DNA of 32,521 nucleotides. Origin: Slackia heliotrinireducens. GTDB lineage: Bacteria > Actinomycetota > Aquicultoria > DYIV01. Every line of letters starts with the position of its first letter. The first letter of the stretch is position 1. The notes below the pieces were generated by a model. The model ran no database searches, was not told where the DNA came from, and worked only from the letters and a program-made list of their open reading frames with translations. Below are positions 31,251 to 32,521 of this stretch, one piece after another. Location: contig DYIV01000001.1 in the NCBI GenBank assembly GCA_020723435.1, positions 60,272 through 92,792 of the forward strand, read 5' to 3'. A program made the position numbers and the translations under genes.

Positions 31251-32336
31251 CTAGGCCCGTGCGGTGAGCAGCGAGAGCGCGTCGACAATCCGTGAGCTGA
31301 CCTCTATGTCCCACTTCTCCGGCGCCCTCCAGGCCGGGTACTTCCCGTTCTTGATCCGCTCGACGGCCGCGATGATCTCCCGCCTGTCGATCGGCACCAG
31401 CCTGTTCGCACCGATGTCCACCGTGAGCCGGCGCTCCGTGTTGTCGCGAAGCGTCAGGCACGGCACACCAAGCATGCAAGACTCTTCCTGCACGCCCCCT
31501 GAGTCGGTCAGTACGAGGCGGGCATTCGCCATCACGTTGAGCAAATCGAGATAGGCCATCGGCTCCGTCAGCTTCACACGAGTGGCAAGATCATCGATCA
31601 ACTTGAACTCCTCGAGCTTCTTCTTCGCACGCGGATGCAGCGGCCACACGATCGGCACGCTCGAGTAGTGGAAGCCCTCGCAGATCGCGCGCAGCCGGCA
31701 CTCATCGTCCGTGTTCTCAGCGCGGTGGATCGTGGCCAGCGCGTACTCGCCCGCCGTCAATCCCAGCTCGGCGTAGTTGGCGCGCGCCTTCACCTTGTGC
31801 AGGTTGCGAAGGAGCGTTTCGGCCATGACGTTGCCGACGAAAACAACATGCTCCCCCGCCACGCCTTCCTTCGCCAAGTTCTCAACGGCGTCGGGAGTCG
31901 GCGCAAATAGCAGCTGCGAAATCTGATCGACGACGAGCCGATTGACCTCCTCGGGCATGGAGAAGTCGCCGCTGCGGTAGCCGGCCTCCACGTGCGCCAC
32001 CTTGATGTGCAGCTTGACGGCGGCCAGCGCCGCCGCCAGCGTGGAGTTGACGTCTCCGACCACGACGACGACATCGGGGGTGTTCTGCTGGAATTCCTTC
32101 TCCAGCCCCATCATCGCGGTGCCGGTCTGAACCGCATGCGTCCCCGAGCCGATTCCCAAGTCCGCATCCGGCTTGGGCAGGTCAAGATCGGCGAAGAAGC
32201 TGGCGCTCATCTCGAAGTCGTAGTGTTGTCCCGTATGGACAAGGCGGCGGTCCGTTCCGCGCTTTGCCAGTTCGGCCATTATCGGAGCGATCTTGACGAA
32301 GTTGGGCCTGGCGCCCACGACGCATGTCACATTCAC
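31251..32336 (-). CDS. wecB: UDP-N-acetylglucosamine 2-epimerase (non-hydrolysing)
   Basis: A 361-residue cytosolic enzyme that interconverts UDP-GlcNAc and UDP-ManNAc for surface polysaccharide synthesis. The family motifs are intact: VVGARPNFVKIAPIM, VHTGQHYDFEMS, VVVGDVNSTLAAA, VAHVEAGYRSGDFSMPEEVNR, GNVMAETL, ATIHRAENTDD, PLHPRAKKKLEE, LTDSGGVQEESCMLGVPCLTLRDNTERR. GTG 32336 is chosen because the family begins there and AGAGG lies 8 nt upstream; the frame is open to 32381. Only a gene tail precedes it in the window, so operon context is unclear. Confidence 0.95.
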   Translation of the reverse strand: MNVTCVVGARPNFVKIAPIMAELAKRGTDRRLVHTGQHYDFEMSASFFADLDLPKPDADLGIGSGTHAVQTGTAMMGLEKEFQQNTPDVVVVVGDVNSTLAAALAAVKLHIKVAHVEAGYRSGDFSMPEEVNRLVVDQISQLLFAPTPDAVENLAKEGVAGEHVVFVGNVMAETLLRNLHKVKARANYAELGLTAGEYALATIHRAENTDDECRLRAICEGFHYSSVPIVWPLHPRAKKKLEEFKLIDDLATRVKLTEPMAYLDLLNVMANARLVLTDSGGVQEESCMLGVPCLTLRDNTERRLTVDIGANRLVPIDRREIIAAVERIKNGKYPAWRAPEKWDIEVSSRIVDALSLLTARA

Positions 32337-32444
32337 GTTGGCTTCCTCTTGCTCATGGGATGCCGCGCGCAGCCACGGCATCGCGCTGGGATTCGGGTCA
32401 GATGACGCAACGAAGTGTAGCTGAGCGAGGCGGTCTTCGCCAGG

Positions 32445-32521
32445 CTACTCCTTCTTCGCGTAGAACATCGCGCAGTTGCCACGATGTACGGTGACGTCGC
32501 CGATGGCCTGGCCGCATTCGT
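32445..32521 (-). CDS. C-terminal tail of an unidentified gene
   Basis: The last 24 codons of a minus-strand frame read ECGQAIGDVTVHRGNCAMFY, then AKKE and TAG (32447-32445). Codon use is ordinary. Two cysteines (C-G-Q and G-N-C) are 14 residues apart. It is too short to identify. It lies about 110 bp upstream of wecB on the same strand. Confidence 0.45.
   Translation of the reverse strand, partial: ECGQAIGDVTVHRGNCAMFYAKKE

Noticed and set aside
1-32521. CRISPR array, insertion sequences or rRNA
   Set aside because: No regularly spaced repeats, transposase motifs, terminal inverted repeats or rRNA sequence were seen. The only tandem repeat is the 18-bp unit in phoR.

Overview
The window is high-GC bacterial chromosome with dense, mostly operonic genes and many GTG/TTG starts behind good Shine-Dalgarno sites. 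Its gene content (lysA-hom-thrC, PhoP/PhoR-PstSCAB, a HgcAB-associated regulator with ArsM, sulfide/persulfide genes, SecB-linked toxin-antitoxin, probable selenoproteins) suggests an uncultured anaerobic or facultative lineage. An actinobacterial relative (Coriobacteriia/Geothermincolia-like) is my best guess, with low confidence. No rRNA, CRISPR array, transposase or phage gene is visible.

Layout. 1-2850: lysA, hom and the start of thrC form an aspartate-family amino acid operon on the minus strand, with a promoter and a perfect 12-bp-arm palindrome upstream. 2962-7916: a small defence block, consisting of a large type ISP/IIG-like restriction-methylase and, divergently, a three-gene toxin-antitoxin-SecB chaperone (TAC) operon with its own promoter/operator. 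8024-14109: the phosphate regulon. phoP-phoR is divergent from pstSCAB, with four PhoP-type direct repeats at exact 11-bp spacing between them. 14150-18824: a PQQ-type sugar dehydrogenase-like protein, ArsM, an HgcAB-associated AbrB-type protein, a GAF-PP2C phosphatase and a sulfite-oxidase-fold lipoprotein. 19160-24593: cold-shock protein, an unrecognised protein, a beta-propeller lipoprotein, a small membrane protein, a diguanylate cyclase and CreD. 24622-29116: a KamA-family radical SAM enzyme with a long structured leader, then a sulfur/metal-response cluster (SQR-like flavoprotein, ArsR-rhodanese, DsrE-like protein, a Cys-rich microprotein, MerR). 29554-32521: tRNA-Val, a second diguanylate cyclase, a UDP-GlcNAc 2-epimerase and a gene tail.

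The most striking observation is that two unrelated genes, the PQQ dehydrogenase-like protein (14150-15349) and the beta-propeller lipoprotein (20120-21448), are each interrupted by one in-frame TGA while the family homology continues in the same frame on the other side. In both, exactly 12 nt after the TGA comes a perfect hairpin whose loop begins GGTC, the layout of a bacterial SECIS element such as that of E. coli fdhF. I read both as probable undescribed selenoproteins that ordinary gene calling would split or truncate.

Several regulatory regions are readable: a shared ArsR-type operator between divergent promoters (27360-27415), a MerR-type promoter with a 19-20 bp spacer, a strong promoter with three 9-bp-phased repeats before the HgcAB-associated/arsM pair, and a leader of about 255 nt before the KamA-family gene carrying a duplicated 19-bp dyad.
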